This document shows, piece by piece, positions 48,645 to 56,397 of a stretch of DNA of 64,000 nucleotides. The stretch comes from 21-14-0-10-47-8 sp966211795 (GTDB lineage: Bacteria; Bdellovibrionota; Bdellovibrionia; Bdellovibrionales; Bdellovibrionaceae). Where the stretch lies: assembly GCA_966211795.1 (NCBI GenBank), contig CBIHNW010000024.1:11396-75395 (forward strand). Direction: 5' to 3'. The notes under the pieces are model-generated. The model was not told the origin of the DNA and did no database searches. It saw only the letters and a list, made by a program, of their open reading frames with translations. Positions within the stretch are counted from its first letter, which is position 1. Each line of letters starts with the position of its first letter. The translations under genes and the position numbers were made by a program.

Positions 48645-50887
48645 AGGGCGAGGCCTTTTTAAAAGCGTCCGAGATTTTAAAAGCGCCGAAGCGCCCACCC
48701 ACGGGAGAGCTCGGCGAGACTTTGGATTGGAGTGACGGGGCGCTCAGTTCTTACATCTCCGCGCAAGCCCTGGTCGTGATGCGAGCGCATCCCTTGTGGC
48801 TGCAAGCTCACCCGATTTGATTGGGATCCTGGGGCCGAGGCGAGCTGACGCTGAAATCCGATCTCGATCTGCTTTTTTGCGGTGAAGAAAAAATCGTGTT
48901 TGAACTGGTGACGGATCTGCAAAACCAGGGACATCGCATTCGTTACCGCATTCCGCAAAATCCGCAGAATTGGGCCGAGGGTGTGGAAAGTCCCGATTGC
49001 CTGGCGCTGTGGAAAGCGAAGGCCGAAACGACGCAAGCGGCAAGCCTTTTAAAGGCGCAGCAGGATTTCATTTTTTCCAACACAAAGATTCGGCGAAAGA
49101 TTTTGCTCGATATTTTAAAAGAGCGAAAAGCGCGGGCTGAAAGATTTGACTCGATTCAAAGTTTTCTAGAGCCGCAAATCAAATACGGCCCAGGTGGCTT
49201 GCGGGACCTTTTTCAAGGCCAAGTGATTTTGGATCTATTCGCCGATCGCTTCGAAGGTCAAGGTTACGAAACAAGGGTCTTTAACTATTATCGACATTTT
49301 TTTCTCACCCTTCGCCAGAAGCTGCAGCTGGATGGATTTAGCGATGTGTTGGTGGCGACCGAGCAATTCGAAATTTCCAAATGGTTTGGCTACGAAGAAA
49401 ACGCCGAATTCATGCGCCAGATTCAGCGCGGGCTTTCGCGCGTGCATTTTTATTCCGAGTGGGTTCTAGCGCGGGCGGCCTCTTCGAAACCGAAGCTTGC
49501 AAGGATCGAGAAAAAGATATTCAAGAAGCCCGAGGATCTGCTGTCGGGACTGCAAAAAGAGCCCGGAATTCTTGTGCAACATAAGGTTCGGTTGGCGCTG
49601 GACGAAATGAAGTACCCAGCGAAAACCCGGGGCCGGATTTTAGAGAAATTATTTTCCCCAAGCGTTTCCGATAAAACTTTGCAGGCCGTTTTTAATTCGC
49701 GACTGATCGATAAGCTTTGCCCGCAGATGATGAAGCTCACGGGTTACGTGCAGCATGACCAGTACCATCGCTTCACCGCCGATGCTCATCTGCTGCAAGC
49801 CTGCCGCGAGGTGAAGCGCTTGCGGGGAACGTCGGAAAAGATTCTGGGTCCCTTGCAGATTTGGCAGAAAAAATTAAATTCCTTAGATTGGAAGATTCTG
49901 GCGTGGGCTGCTTTGTACCATGATTTGGCTAAGGGCCAAAAAGGGGACCACAGTCTGCTCGGCGAAAAGTGGGTGCAGCAGGATCTCAAGGCTTTCGGTT
50001 TCAACCGAGTGTTTCGGGACGAGGTCGCGTGGCTCGTGAAGAATCATCTCGAGTTATCCGTGGCGGCCTTTCGTAAAAATCCGCAAGCGCCCGAGACCTG
50101 GCAGGATCTTTCGGATCTGGGCCTGAATGAAAAACGGCTTTTGAGATTGCTCTTGTGGACCGCAATCGACATTCGCGCCACCAATCCCGAAGCTTGGAAC
50201 GAATGGAAGGCAAAATTGCTAGCGGACCTGGTTGGAAAAATATTAGCTGGTGGGACCAAAAACTTTTTGGACCTGCGAAAAACTTTGCCCAAGGGAATTG
50301 CGGGCTCGGTGATCGAAGCTCTAGATCCGCAGCTTTTCGAACTTTTCCCGGCAAAAAAACTGAAAGAAGATTTGCAGACGGCGCTGAAAGAAGATCAGGC
50401 GTGGAGTTACAAATTCGATTCGAGAAAAAAACTGTGGCTTCGCTACAGTCAGAATCTCGATCGACCCGGAGTGCTCAGTGAAGCATTAGAGAAAATCTAT
50501 GCGGCCGGTGGCTCGATCCAGACGGCCTTGATCCACAGTTTCCCGGCCTCGACCGGAAAGCTTGGCGTCTATGATTGGTTTCAGGTGCAGACCAGTCGCG
50601 AGCCCGCGGCCTTTTTAAAGCTTTTGCTGCAAATGAAAGTTTCAAGCGCCAAAATTCCGGAAGTGCAATTTTTAAGCATCGATTTGGTGAGCCAAAGTTC
50701 AGAAGAATGGGTTTTATCTTTTCGCGGCGTGGATCAGAAAGGTTTGCTGCTTGCGGCTGCTTGGAATTTGAAAGATCTCGGAGCTCAGGTCCGATCGGCA
50801 CGGGTGCACACCTGGGGTCGGCAGATCGAGGATCTCTTTCACGTCCAACCCCAACCGCATCAAGACCCGCAGGTCTTTATCGAGCAA

Positions 50888-51100
50888 TTAAGAGCGCGGC
50901 TTCTTTGATTCGTTCGAGTCCGGAACGCCGGCTTGGGTGCCGGTGTGATGACGCCAGTTGTAGGTTGGATCCAGCTTCAGGCGATTTTGCCAAGCATCCC
51001 ATTTTTTCTTTGGATGTTTGTGAAGGACGTTGCCGTTTTCATCGAAAATATCAGGATCTTTTCCGAAAAGAAAATCCAGCACTGGCTTTAAAACTCCCAT
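50888..51100 (-). CDS. small protein of unknown function, 70 residues
   Basis: A 70-residue basic protein (MGVLKPVLDFLFGKDPDIFD, then NGNVLHKHPKKKWDAWQNR). GGAGGA lies about four bases before ATG 51100, which is good evidence of a real gene. No signal peptide; the N-terminus could be a short amphipathic helix. The end overlaps the glnD-like gene by 21 nt, tail to tail. A 7-bp inverted repeat (CACAGTC/GACTGTG, 51119-51140) stands upstream. No family recognised. Confidence 0.65.
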   Translation of the reverse strand: MGVLKPVLDFLFGKDPDIFDENGNVLHKHPKKKWDAWQNRLKLDPTYNWRHHTGTQAGVPDSNESKKPRS

Positions 51101-51245
51101 AAGTCCTCCGTCAAAGATCACAGTCTACTCGGGGACTGTGGCCGCAGGCAAGATTTTTGGCGCGGGCTTTACCAGCTTGGTGCTAGGCTGCCGGTCAGGT
51201 CGGCGAAGGGGGCCTGCGTCTGCTTGTGAATTGTCGGGTCGGTGT

Positions 51246-51551
51246 TTAGCTGCTGCGGGGATTGGCACAAACGTCGATGATGTCCAGGCCCTGATCTTCT
51301 GAAATGTGCCGGCCGCCCTTAAAGTGTTTGTAACAAGCCTTGGCGGCGCTTTCGAAAGCCTCTTCATAAGTGCCATTTTTTTGCGAGTATTCGTAGATGT
51401 CGCCCTTCAGTCGAAACTTAAACTGAAAGGTGCGATCACCGGCATCACTTGGAGTGCTGGCTGACGCGCTTAGCGAAAAACTGAGGCCCGCGACAAGGAT
51501 CATGGCCATGTGGGTGATGCGTTTGAAAGTGGGTGTCATCAGCTTTTTCAT
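51246..51551 (-). CDS. small exported protein, 101 residues
   Basis: A 101-residue precursor with signal peptide (about residues 1-32, ending in SLSASAS). The mature part of about 68 residues has two cysteines and a helix-rich EEAFESAAKACYKHFKGGR segment. GGAG lies five bases before ATG 51551; the longer frame from 51584 has no such site. Transcribed leftwards towards the 70-residue gene, 145 bp away. No family recognised. Confidence 0.65.
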   Translation of the reverse strand: MKKLMTPTFKRITHMAMILVAGLSFSLSASASTPSDAGDRTFQFKFRLKGDIYEYSQKNGTYEEAFESAAKACYKHFKGGRHISEDQGLDIIDVCANPRSS

Positions 51552-51729
51552 AAAATCTCCTGATCCTTTGAGTCTGATTTTCAATCGTTGCTAATTCTAA
51601 GAGCAAAGGCGGGGCCTGCGGATTTTCCAAGTCTCAATCTAAGACAAGCTAAGGCGTGAATTTTCTTTGTGAATTTCGGTCTCTTTTTGAGTCACTCAAG
51701 CTTCGCTGTCGAAGCGACAAAGTTTGCCC

Positions 51730-51741
51730 TGACAGCTGTCA
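51730..51741. promoter_or_regulatory. perfect palindrome TGACAGCTGTCA
   Basis: A 12-bp dyad about 100 bp upstream of the -12 element of the putative sigma-54 promoter. Its GCTGTCAAA flank recurs twice near 54160-54188, upstream of another such promoter. Confidence 0.4.
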
Positions 51742-51824
51742 AACAGGTCAACGTTTGGTTTCGGGAATCCGCTTTTCAAGTGGCGGTAAAGTTGGGCGCT
51801 TGCCGAGTTTCTCAGAGCGACACG

Positions 51825-51840
51825 GGGACCTGGTTTTGCA
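51825..51840 (+). promoter_or_regulatory. weak sigma-54-like promoter
   Basis: GG (51826-51827), 10 bp, GC (51838-51839), ending in TTTTGCA, close to the -12 consensus; the -24 part (GGGGACC) fits less well. A start near 51851 would give a 28-nt leader with GGAG before ATG 51879. Confidence 0.3.
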
Positions 51841-51878
51841 GTTCATAGATCCGTGACAATCAACGAGCGGAGACGGCG

Positions 51879-52553
51879 ATGAGAACGGTTTTTTTTCAAA
51901 TCTTTCAAATGATGAGCATGACCGCTTTGGTCTGTCTGCCGCAGGCGCAGGCCTGCATGACCGTTCCCGATAAGATCTTTGTCAGCGGTTCGAGTTTTCA
52001 AAACACGAATCTCACGGCTTTGAATCAGCATGGTCAAGTCACGCTCGTGTTCGACGACTCTCCCGTGAGCTTCGATGAAAAATTAAAATGTTGGAAACTG
52101 GCCAAAGCGCAAGAATGCCTGGAGGTTGGTTTCAAGACGGAACTCTTCGATAGCACCAACACCAAAAAAGAAGGCGTGTTGCGATTGACGAAGCCTGGCG
52201 AGTTGAAACTTTATTCGGTTCGTCCCGATGGCAACATCGATATGTCGAAGCCGGCCCTGGTTTTCTCGGCCAAAAGCGAGTCGGTGATTTGCGGAGCGGG
52301 CTGTGATGCGACCGAAACGGACCTCGAGATTGTGGCCGAGCAAAATGGCAGCAGTATCGGATCCTACCAGGTCCACAGCAGCTCCAAAGATCCTCGATTT
52401 CGCTCTCTTGGCTTTGGCGCCAACTTTGATTTGAAAGGCCACGAAGTTATCGGCACAAAAGACTGTGCTTCGAAGCCGCAAGTCCGACCCTATGGCTCGT
52501 CCGGCGGTTCGCCTGCTGGATCACAGACCTCGAGCGGTGGGGGCGCGATCTAA
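51879..52553 (+). CDS. secreted protein of unknown function, Gly/Ser-rich tail
   Basis: A 224-residue precursor. The signal peptide runs to about residue 25 (ALVCLPQAQA, then CMTVPDK). Because Cys follows Ala-Gln-Ala, lipoprotein processing is possible but the lipobox is poor. The mature part is mainly beta with about seven cysteines. The C-terminus is a flexible SSGGSPAGSQTSSGGGAI tail. GGAG lies six bases before ATG. Upstream is a possible sigma-54 promoter and a palindrome. No family recognised. Confidence 0.7.
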   Translation: MRTVFFQIFQMMSMTALVCLPQAQACMTVPDKIFVSGSSFQNTNLTALNQHGQVTLVFDDSPVSFDEKLKCWKLAKAQECLEVGFKTELFDSTNTKKEGVLRLTKPGELKLYSVRPDGNIDMSKPALVFSAKSESVICGAGCDATETDLEIVAEQNGSSIGSYQVHSSSKDPRFRSLGFGANFDLKGHEVIGTKDCASKPQVRPYGSSGGSPAGSQTSSGGGAI

Positions 52554-52600
52554 AATCCCTGAGCTTGCGGGACCTGTCGGTCCGGGTGTATACCCAAGTC

Positions 52601-53038
52601 ATGACACTTAAAGAACGTGGCGATCAAATAGCGGGCGAATTTTCCAAACTCACTTCCTGGGAAGATCGATATAAAAAAATCATCGCTCTCGGGAAGGCCA
52701 TGCCGGATTTACCGGAAGAGCTTCGCACGGAAGACGCCAAGGTCAAGGGCTGCCAAAGCCAAGTCTGGCTGCACGCCAAATTGAACTCGCGCGGCGAAAT
52801 CGAATTTCAAGGCGACAGCGACGCGCTGCTAGTGAAGGGCCTGGTCGCGCTCTTGATGAAAATCTATTCGGGCACAACGCCCGAAGAGATCATGACGACA
52901 CCTCCGGATTTTTTAAAAGCCATCGGCTTCGAGGGAAATCTGTCTCCGAGCCGCGCCAATGGCCTGTTCTCGATGATCAAGCAGATCCGGTATTACGCGA
53001 CAGCCTACGGTCTTTTGAAGGGCCAGAATCAGGCTTAA
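52601..53038 (+). CDS. sufE: SufE-like sulfur acceptor
   Basis: A 145-residue SufE-fold protein that takes persulfide sulfur from a cysteine desulfurase (SufS) and passes it on for Fe-S cluster building. The acceptor Cys is in VKGCQSQVWL. Other family features: WEDRYKKIIALGKAMPDLP and SPSRANGLFSMIKQI. ATG 52601 is chosen because homologues start near MTLKERGDQI; no clear ribosome site. No suf genes are adjacent, so its desulfurase is elsewhere. Confidence 0.9.
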   Translation: MTLKERGDQIAGEFSKLTSWEDRYKKIIALGKAMPDLPEELRTEDAKVKGCQSQVWLHAKLNSRGEIEFQGDSDALLVKGLVALLMKIYSGTTPEEIMTTPPDFLKAIGFEGNLSPSRANGLFSMIKQIRYYATAYGLLKGQNQA

Positions 53039-53206
53039 GACGCACGCTTGAGGGCCACCGGTCGCAGGTGGTAGTTCTGGATCTTCAGGTGGAGGTTAGT
53101 CGAGGGTGCGATTTAGATGACATTCGCTCGTCACTCTGCAATCAAGGGCTGGCCGACGACTGCGAATATTGAGAACATCATTGCAAACTCGAAAACTTGG
53201 CCCAAT

Positions 53207-53788
53207 TCAATCAGAAAAAACTTTATCTTTCTGTCGCTCGCGGTAGACCCAAGCATTGAACTTCTGCAGAAATGCCTCTCGTGCTTTTTCGCCCTTTGCG
53301 GCTTCCATGCGGTTGGCCTTGATGTAACCTTTGAGATTCAATTCTTCCAGGCTTGAGGTCAGCACGCGCGTGAACGCCAAACCTTGCCAAAATCTTCCGA
53401 ATTTCACTCCACGGCGGGCGCCCGTGATTTTTCTCGCAATCAAGCAGGTGATGGATTTTAAAAATTTCTGAAAGTTTTCTCGGTTCTGAATTTTGATTTT
53501 GAGATGCACGTGGTTTCCAACATTGGCGCCGTCCGCAACGGTGATGCCGAATCTCTTGGCCTTTGTGCGAATGATATCTTTGATGAGCTGTTTGTTTTTC
53601 GGAAGCAAGAAGCCATATCGTCCGCGGGCTTTGTCGGATTTGAGAACCAGGTGAATCCAATTCTTGGTTGAAAGCGGGCGCTCTAATTTCCTGTGACCAC
53701 GCGTTTTGACGCCGCCATGTTGAGTGCGCCCATAGCGCTTTCTGACACTTTTCTTATCGTAATAATCAAAGAGATTTGTTTGCTTCAT
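53207..53788 (-). mobile_element. REP-associated tyrosine transposase (RAYT, Y1/HUH)
   Basis: A 193-residue protein of the IS200/IS605-like Y1 transposase group. The HUH pair is in GNHVHLKIKI. The tyrosine is in LKGYIKANRME in the C-terminal helix. As in RAYTs, the protein is solitary and has no tnpB or IS ends. In other bacteria these enzymes move REP palindromes; none was seen right beside the gene, but a 98-bp palindromic element lies at 2191. ATG 53788 follows AAAGGCC. A good sigma-70 promoter precedes it. Confidence 0.88.
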
Positions 53789-53810
53789 TTTGGCCTTTGC
53801 TTCGAAGGGC

Positions 53811-53838
53811 AATATAATTTAAGAGTTAAAAATCGCAA
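53811..53838 (-). promoter_or_regulatory. sigma-70 promoter of the transposase gene
   Basis: On the minus strand TTGCGA (53838-53833) and TATATT (53816-53811) are 16 bp apart. A start near 53804 is 16 nt before ATG 53788. Confidence 0.5.
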
Positions 53839-54158
53839 GAAAAATGTCACTTTAACGCAGGAAAATCAGGGGTTTATTTGAAATCAAATAAGAAACTATT
53901 TGAGTCCTTCGAGCTAAAATTGAAGGACTGTACTGCAGAATCTCTCCACTCCATTGTGAGCGAGCGCAAACTTGGGGTTCGCCGCCGCGAAATCGGTAAT
54001 GCGATTCCAAAACAGCTACAAAAGCCCGTTAAATGCAAGTCTAGCCGGAAGAAGGCCTGCACCACCTGAACTGACGCGAGCTCGCAGACCCTGCGTAAAA
54101 TCACGGGGCGACTGCCAAGATTCCTGTCTGCTACCAAATTCAGGTGTGGATCTGGCGC

Positions 54159-54186
54159 TGTCAAAAACTGTGACATTTTGCTGTCA
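54159..54186. promoter_or_regulatory. TGTCA/TGACA dyads, possible activator sites
   Basis: TGTCA (54159-54163), TGACA (54171-54175) and TGTCA (54182-54186) alternate in orientation. The flank GCTGTCAAA occurs twice here and once at 51734. The dyads lie about 70-100 bp upstream of the -12 box at 54256, the position expected for a sigma-54 activator. Confidence 0.4.
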
Positions 54187-54242
54187 AATTAACGATCAAT
54201 CTCAAAGTGAAACAGGTCAGGTCTAATCTCATCGTTTTGGGG

Positions 54243-54258
54243 TGGCATAGGTCGTGCT
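54243..54258 (+). promoter_or_regulatory. sigma-54-like promoter
   Basis: TGGCATAGGTCGTGCT: GG at 54244-54245, exactly 10 bp, then GC at 54256-54257. The TGGCA and TGC-T parts fit the TGGCAC-N5-TTGC consensus. A start about 12 nt later leaves a leader of about 20 nt with GAGGGAG before ATG 54289. Confidence 0.5.
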
Positions 54259-54288
54259 CTTTCATTTATTGAGAGGGAGAAACGAATT

Positions 54289-54621
54289 ATGAAGAGCCTA
54301 TCTCTAACGCTGATGATCCTGCTGATGGCGCAAATCGGGTTTGCGAAGTACAGCTGCAATTCGGATGGGAAACAATTAGTCCTGGATCCTTCCAGCAAGA
54401 GTTTCACTTTTACGAAGGACGGAACCCCTCATCGCTTTAAGATTTTAAATCCGGCCAATCACGGCTTTGAAATGTTCGGTCACACGACCAAAGCTTTCGA
54501 AGTTGAAGGCGGTCTGGTTGTTGGAGTCAAAGACACCAAGAATTCGAAGCTGAAAGATCTTTCGATCTTCGATAAAGGCGAAGCCATCGCCAAGTTCAGC
54601 GATTGCACCGAAAAAAATTAA
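54289..54621 (+). CDS. small secreted protein, 110 residues
   Basis: A 110-residue precursor with signal peptide (MKSLSLTLMILLMAQIGFA). The mature part of about 90 residues is predicted beta-rich, has cysteines near both ends (YSCNSDG and SDCTEKN) that could pair, and a KDGTPHRFK middle. GAGGGAG precedes ATG by nine bases. It is preceded by the best sigma-54-like promoter in the window and followed by a degenerate repeat array. Function unknown. Confidence 0.7.
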   Translation: MKSLSLTLMILLMAQIGFAKYSCNSDGKQLVLDPSSKSFTFTKDGTPHRFKILNPANHGFEMFGHTTKAFEVEGGLVVGVKDTKNSKLKDLSIFDKGEAIAKFSDCTEKN

Positions 54622-54627
54622 AAGTCT

Positions 54628-54775
54628 GCTGAGAAAGAAACGAATCCCGATTCGAATGAAGCCATGGTCAGGCCGAGTGAAAAAAGCCTGATTCAAAAAC
54701 CAGGCTTTGTCCGAGTGAAAAACATGATTCAATTCAAGCCAGGCTCTCTTCTGGCGAAAAACCCAGGCCCCTCCA
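54628..54775. repeat. degenerate direct repeats with hairpins after the small secreted gene
   Basis: CCGAGTGAAAAA begins at 54673 and again at 54711 (38-bp spacing), each followed by a TGATTCAA and a CCAGGC segment. Weaker related copies seem to lie before and after. The first unit holds a perfect 8-bp hairpin, AAAGCCTG (54683-54690) with CAGGCTTT (54701-54708). A CGAATC-CC-GATTCG palindrome precedes it. It may act as a 3' stabiliser or terminator. Confidence 0.5.
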
Positions 54776-54782
54776 AAAAATC

Positions 54783-55478
54783 CTAATCGCGAATGGTTGC
54801 GTGCACCCGGTGGGTGTCATCATGCTCGTCCAGCTCATTTAGGAACGCGACGACATCCTTCATCTGCTCTTCGGTCAAATCCGTGATGTTCTTTGCTTTG
54901 TACGAAGGCTCTGCTGTCGTGATCGTCCAGCCGCGACCGATCAGCGCTTTCTGGATGTCGTTCATGCTGGTGAGATCACCGTAGAACGAGTAGCCCTCGT
55001 CCGATTTGACGACTTCGTTGGCGCCGGCTTCGATGGCTTCCTCTTCCGGATCAAAAGTTCCGGGCTTTGTTCCTTCGAGCAGACAAACACGCTCAAACAT
55101 CCAAGCCACGGATCCATCCATATTGCCGTCGTTGGACTTAAAGATCCCGCGAATTTCCGAGGCGGTGCGGTTGCGATTGTCGGTTTGGCATTCGACCAGG
55201 ACGCCGGTGCCGTGCGGGCCGTAGCCCTCGTACATCAGCTCTTCGACTTCGGCGCCTTCCAAAAGACCTGCACCTTTTTTGATGGCGCGATCAATGGTGT
55301 CGTTTGGACATTGGTTTTTCTTCGCGACCTCGATCGCCAGGCGCAAGCGGGCGTTCATTGCCGGATCCGGGCCACCCATTTTGGCGGCGACTTGAATCTC
55401 GCGCGCAAACTTGGTGAAAATAGCGCCCTTTTTCTGAGCGTTGGCAGCTTTGATAGGGCTTTTCCAGCCTTTTCCCAT
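54783..55478 (-). CDS. yebC: YebC/PmpR-family protein
   Basis: A 231-residue member of the YebC family. The N-terminus MGKGWKSPIKAANAQKKG is diagnostic (usual MAGHSKWAN-like start), and DTIDRAIKKGAG, YEGYGPHGTGVLVE and NRTASEIR follow. The family has been described both as transcription regulators and as factors for translation of proline stretches. GGAGG lies five bases before ATG 55478; the extended frame from 55556 is not translated. Divergent from the DUF455 gene. Confidence 0.93.
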   Translation of the reverse strand: MGKGWKSPIKAANAQKKGAIFTKFAREIQVAAKMGGPDPAMNARLRLAIEVAKKNQCPNDTIDRAIKKGAGLLEGAEVEELMYEGYGPHGTGVLVECQTDNRNRTASEIRGIFKSNDGNMDGSVAWMFERVCLLEGTKPGTFDPEEEAIEAGANEVVKSDEGYSFYGDLTSMNDIQKALIGRGWTITTAEPSYKAKNITDLTEEQMKDVVAFLNELDEHDDTHRVHATIRD

Positions 55479-55575
55479 GGGATCCTCCAGGATCGAAAAT
55501 AAAAGAAGGTCTTTCAGTCTATCGAAAAGCATCAATTCTTGTAAAGTCGCCGCCAATTTGGCTTAAAGTGTCGAA

Positions 55576-56343
55576 ATGGTTTTTCAAACTGAAAACGTCC
55601 GCCAAAAGCTCGCCGAACTGGAATCCGCCATCGATTTGGCCTGGCGTGAGCCCTTGCGCGAGTTCCCGACTGACCCGGGGCGTGACGTGCAGATCCTGAT
55701 TCCGGGGCTTTTGCCGCCCAAGAAGGGGCTTTCCTACAAAGAGGGCCAGGCCCGCCTGCTGCATGATCTGGCAAGCATCGAGCTTCAGGCCATGGAGCTG
55801 GGCCTTCGCACCCTGCACGAGTACCCCGAGGCCCCGCAGGGTTTTCGCGAGGAGCTGGTGGGAGTGGTGCGCTCAGAAGGGCAGCATCTCGAGCTTTGCT
55901 TGAACGGAATCGAAGCCCTGGGTTTCAAGTGGGGAGATTGGCCGGTGCACAACATGCTGTGGGCTTCGGTCGCGGCCGACGATTCGCTTTTGGACCGAAT
56001 TTTGATCGTGCACCGCTATCTTGAGGGCTCGGGCCTGGATGCGGGCGAGACCCTGATGCGAAGATTGGATGCGGTGCTAGAATCCCCGCTGCATTCGATC
56101 TCGAAGACCATCGTCACCGAAGAAATCGGGCATGTCGAGTTTGGCTCCCGTTGGTACCGCGAAATCTGCGCGCGTGAGAGGATTGATCCGCAAGAGGATT
56201 TCCCACGAAGACTTGAGAGCTTTCGTTACAGAATTCCGAAGCGGATCGAGAAGATCAGCCGAAATTTCCGGCTGAAGGCGGGATTTACCGAGAATGAGAT
56301 TTCATATCTCGAAGATCTGCGAGCACGGATGGCGAAGTTTTGA
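55576..56343 (+). CDS. DUF455 ferritin-like protein
   Basis: A 255-residue all-helical protein of the DUF455 family, related to ferritin-like diiron proteins. Metal-site candidates are Glu/His in LLHDLASIELQAMELGLRT, RSEGQHLELC and TEEIGHVEFG. Length is usual. In some bacteria members are near tRNA hydroxylase MiaE relatives, but activity is not established. No strong ribosome site precedes ATG. Solitary gene. The family call is firm; the reaction is not. Confidence 0.82.
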   Translation: MVFQTENVRQKLAELESAIDLAWREPLREFPTDPGRDVQILIPGLLPPKKGLSYKEGQARLLHDLASIELQAMELGLRTLHEYPEAPQGFREELVGVVRSEGQHLELCLNGIEALGFKWGDWPVHNMLWASVAADDSLLDRILIVHRYLEGSGLDAGETLMRRLDAVLESPLHSISKTIVTEEIGHVEFGSRWYREICARERIDPQEDFPRRLESFRYRIPKRIEKISRNFRLKAGFTENEISYLEDLRARMAKF

Positions 56344-56397
56344 GCGGGGGCCTCGAAAATCGCGGTCTGATTGCTGCAGTTGCAATCGGTGATGGCA

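Larger units (their letters stand above)
51552..51878. other. 327-bp divergent intergenic region with dyad and sigma-54-like box
   Basis: No supported gene; a 66-codon frame at 51656 has no ribosome site. The region contains a perfect 12-bp palindrome (51730-51741), followed by AAACAGGTCA (51741-51750), and a GG-N10-GC element near 51826-51839. It probably drives the secreted protein that begins at 51879. Confidence 0.5.
53789..54288. other. 500-bp region without a supported gene
   Basis: It holds the transposase promoter, several weak frames (63 codons from TTG 53878 on plus, 100 codons on minus) without ribosome site or protein-like pattern, then repeated TGTCA/TGACA half-sites (54159-54186) and a sigma-54-like promoter (54243-54258). 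The middle may be a decayed gene, but no protein is recognisable. Confidence 0.45.

Noticed and set aside
48818..48860. Selenocysteine recoding of the glnD TGA
   Set aside because: No convincing SECIS-like hairpin follows, and the site is a buried strand of the nucleotidyltransferase, not a catalytic position.
51656..51856. 66-codon frame before the secreted protein at 51879
   Set aside because: No ribosome site; it overlaps the palindrome and promoter-like elements.
53874..54176. Short frames on both strands in the gap after the transposase
   Set aside because: TTG or unsupported starts, no ribosome site, and composition unlike the neighbouring genes.
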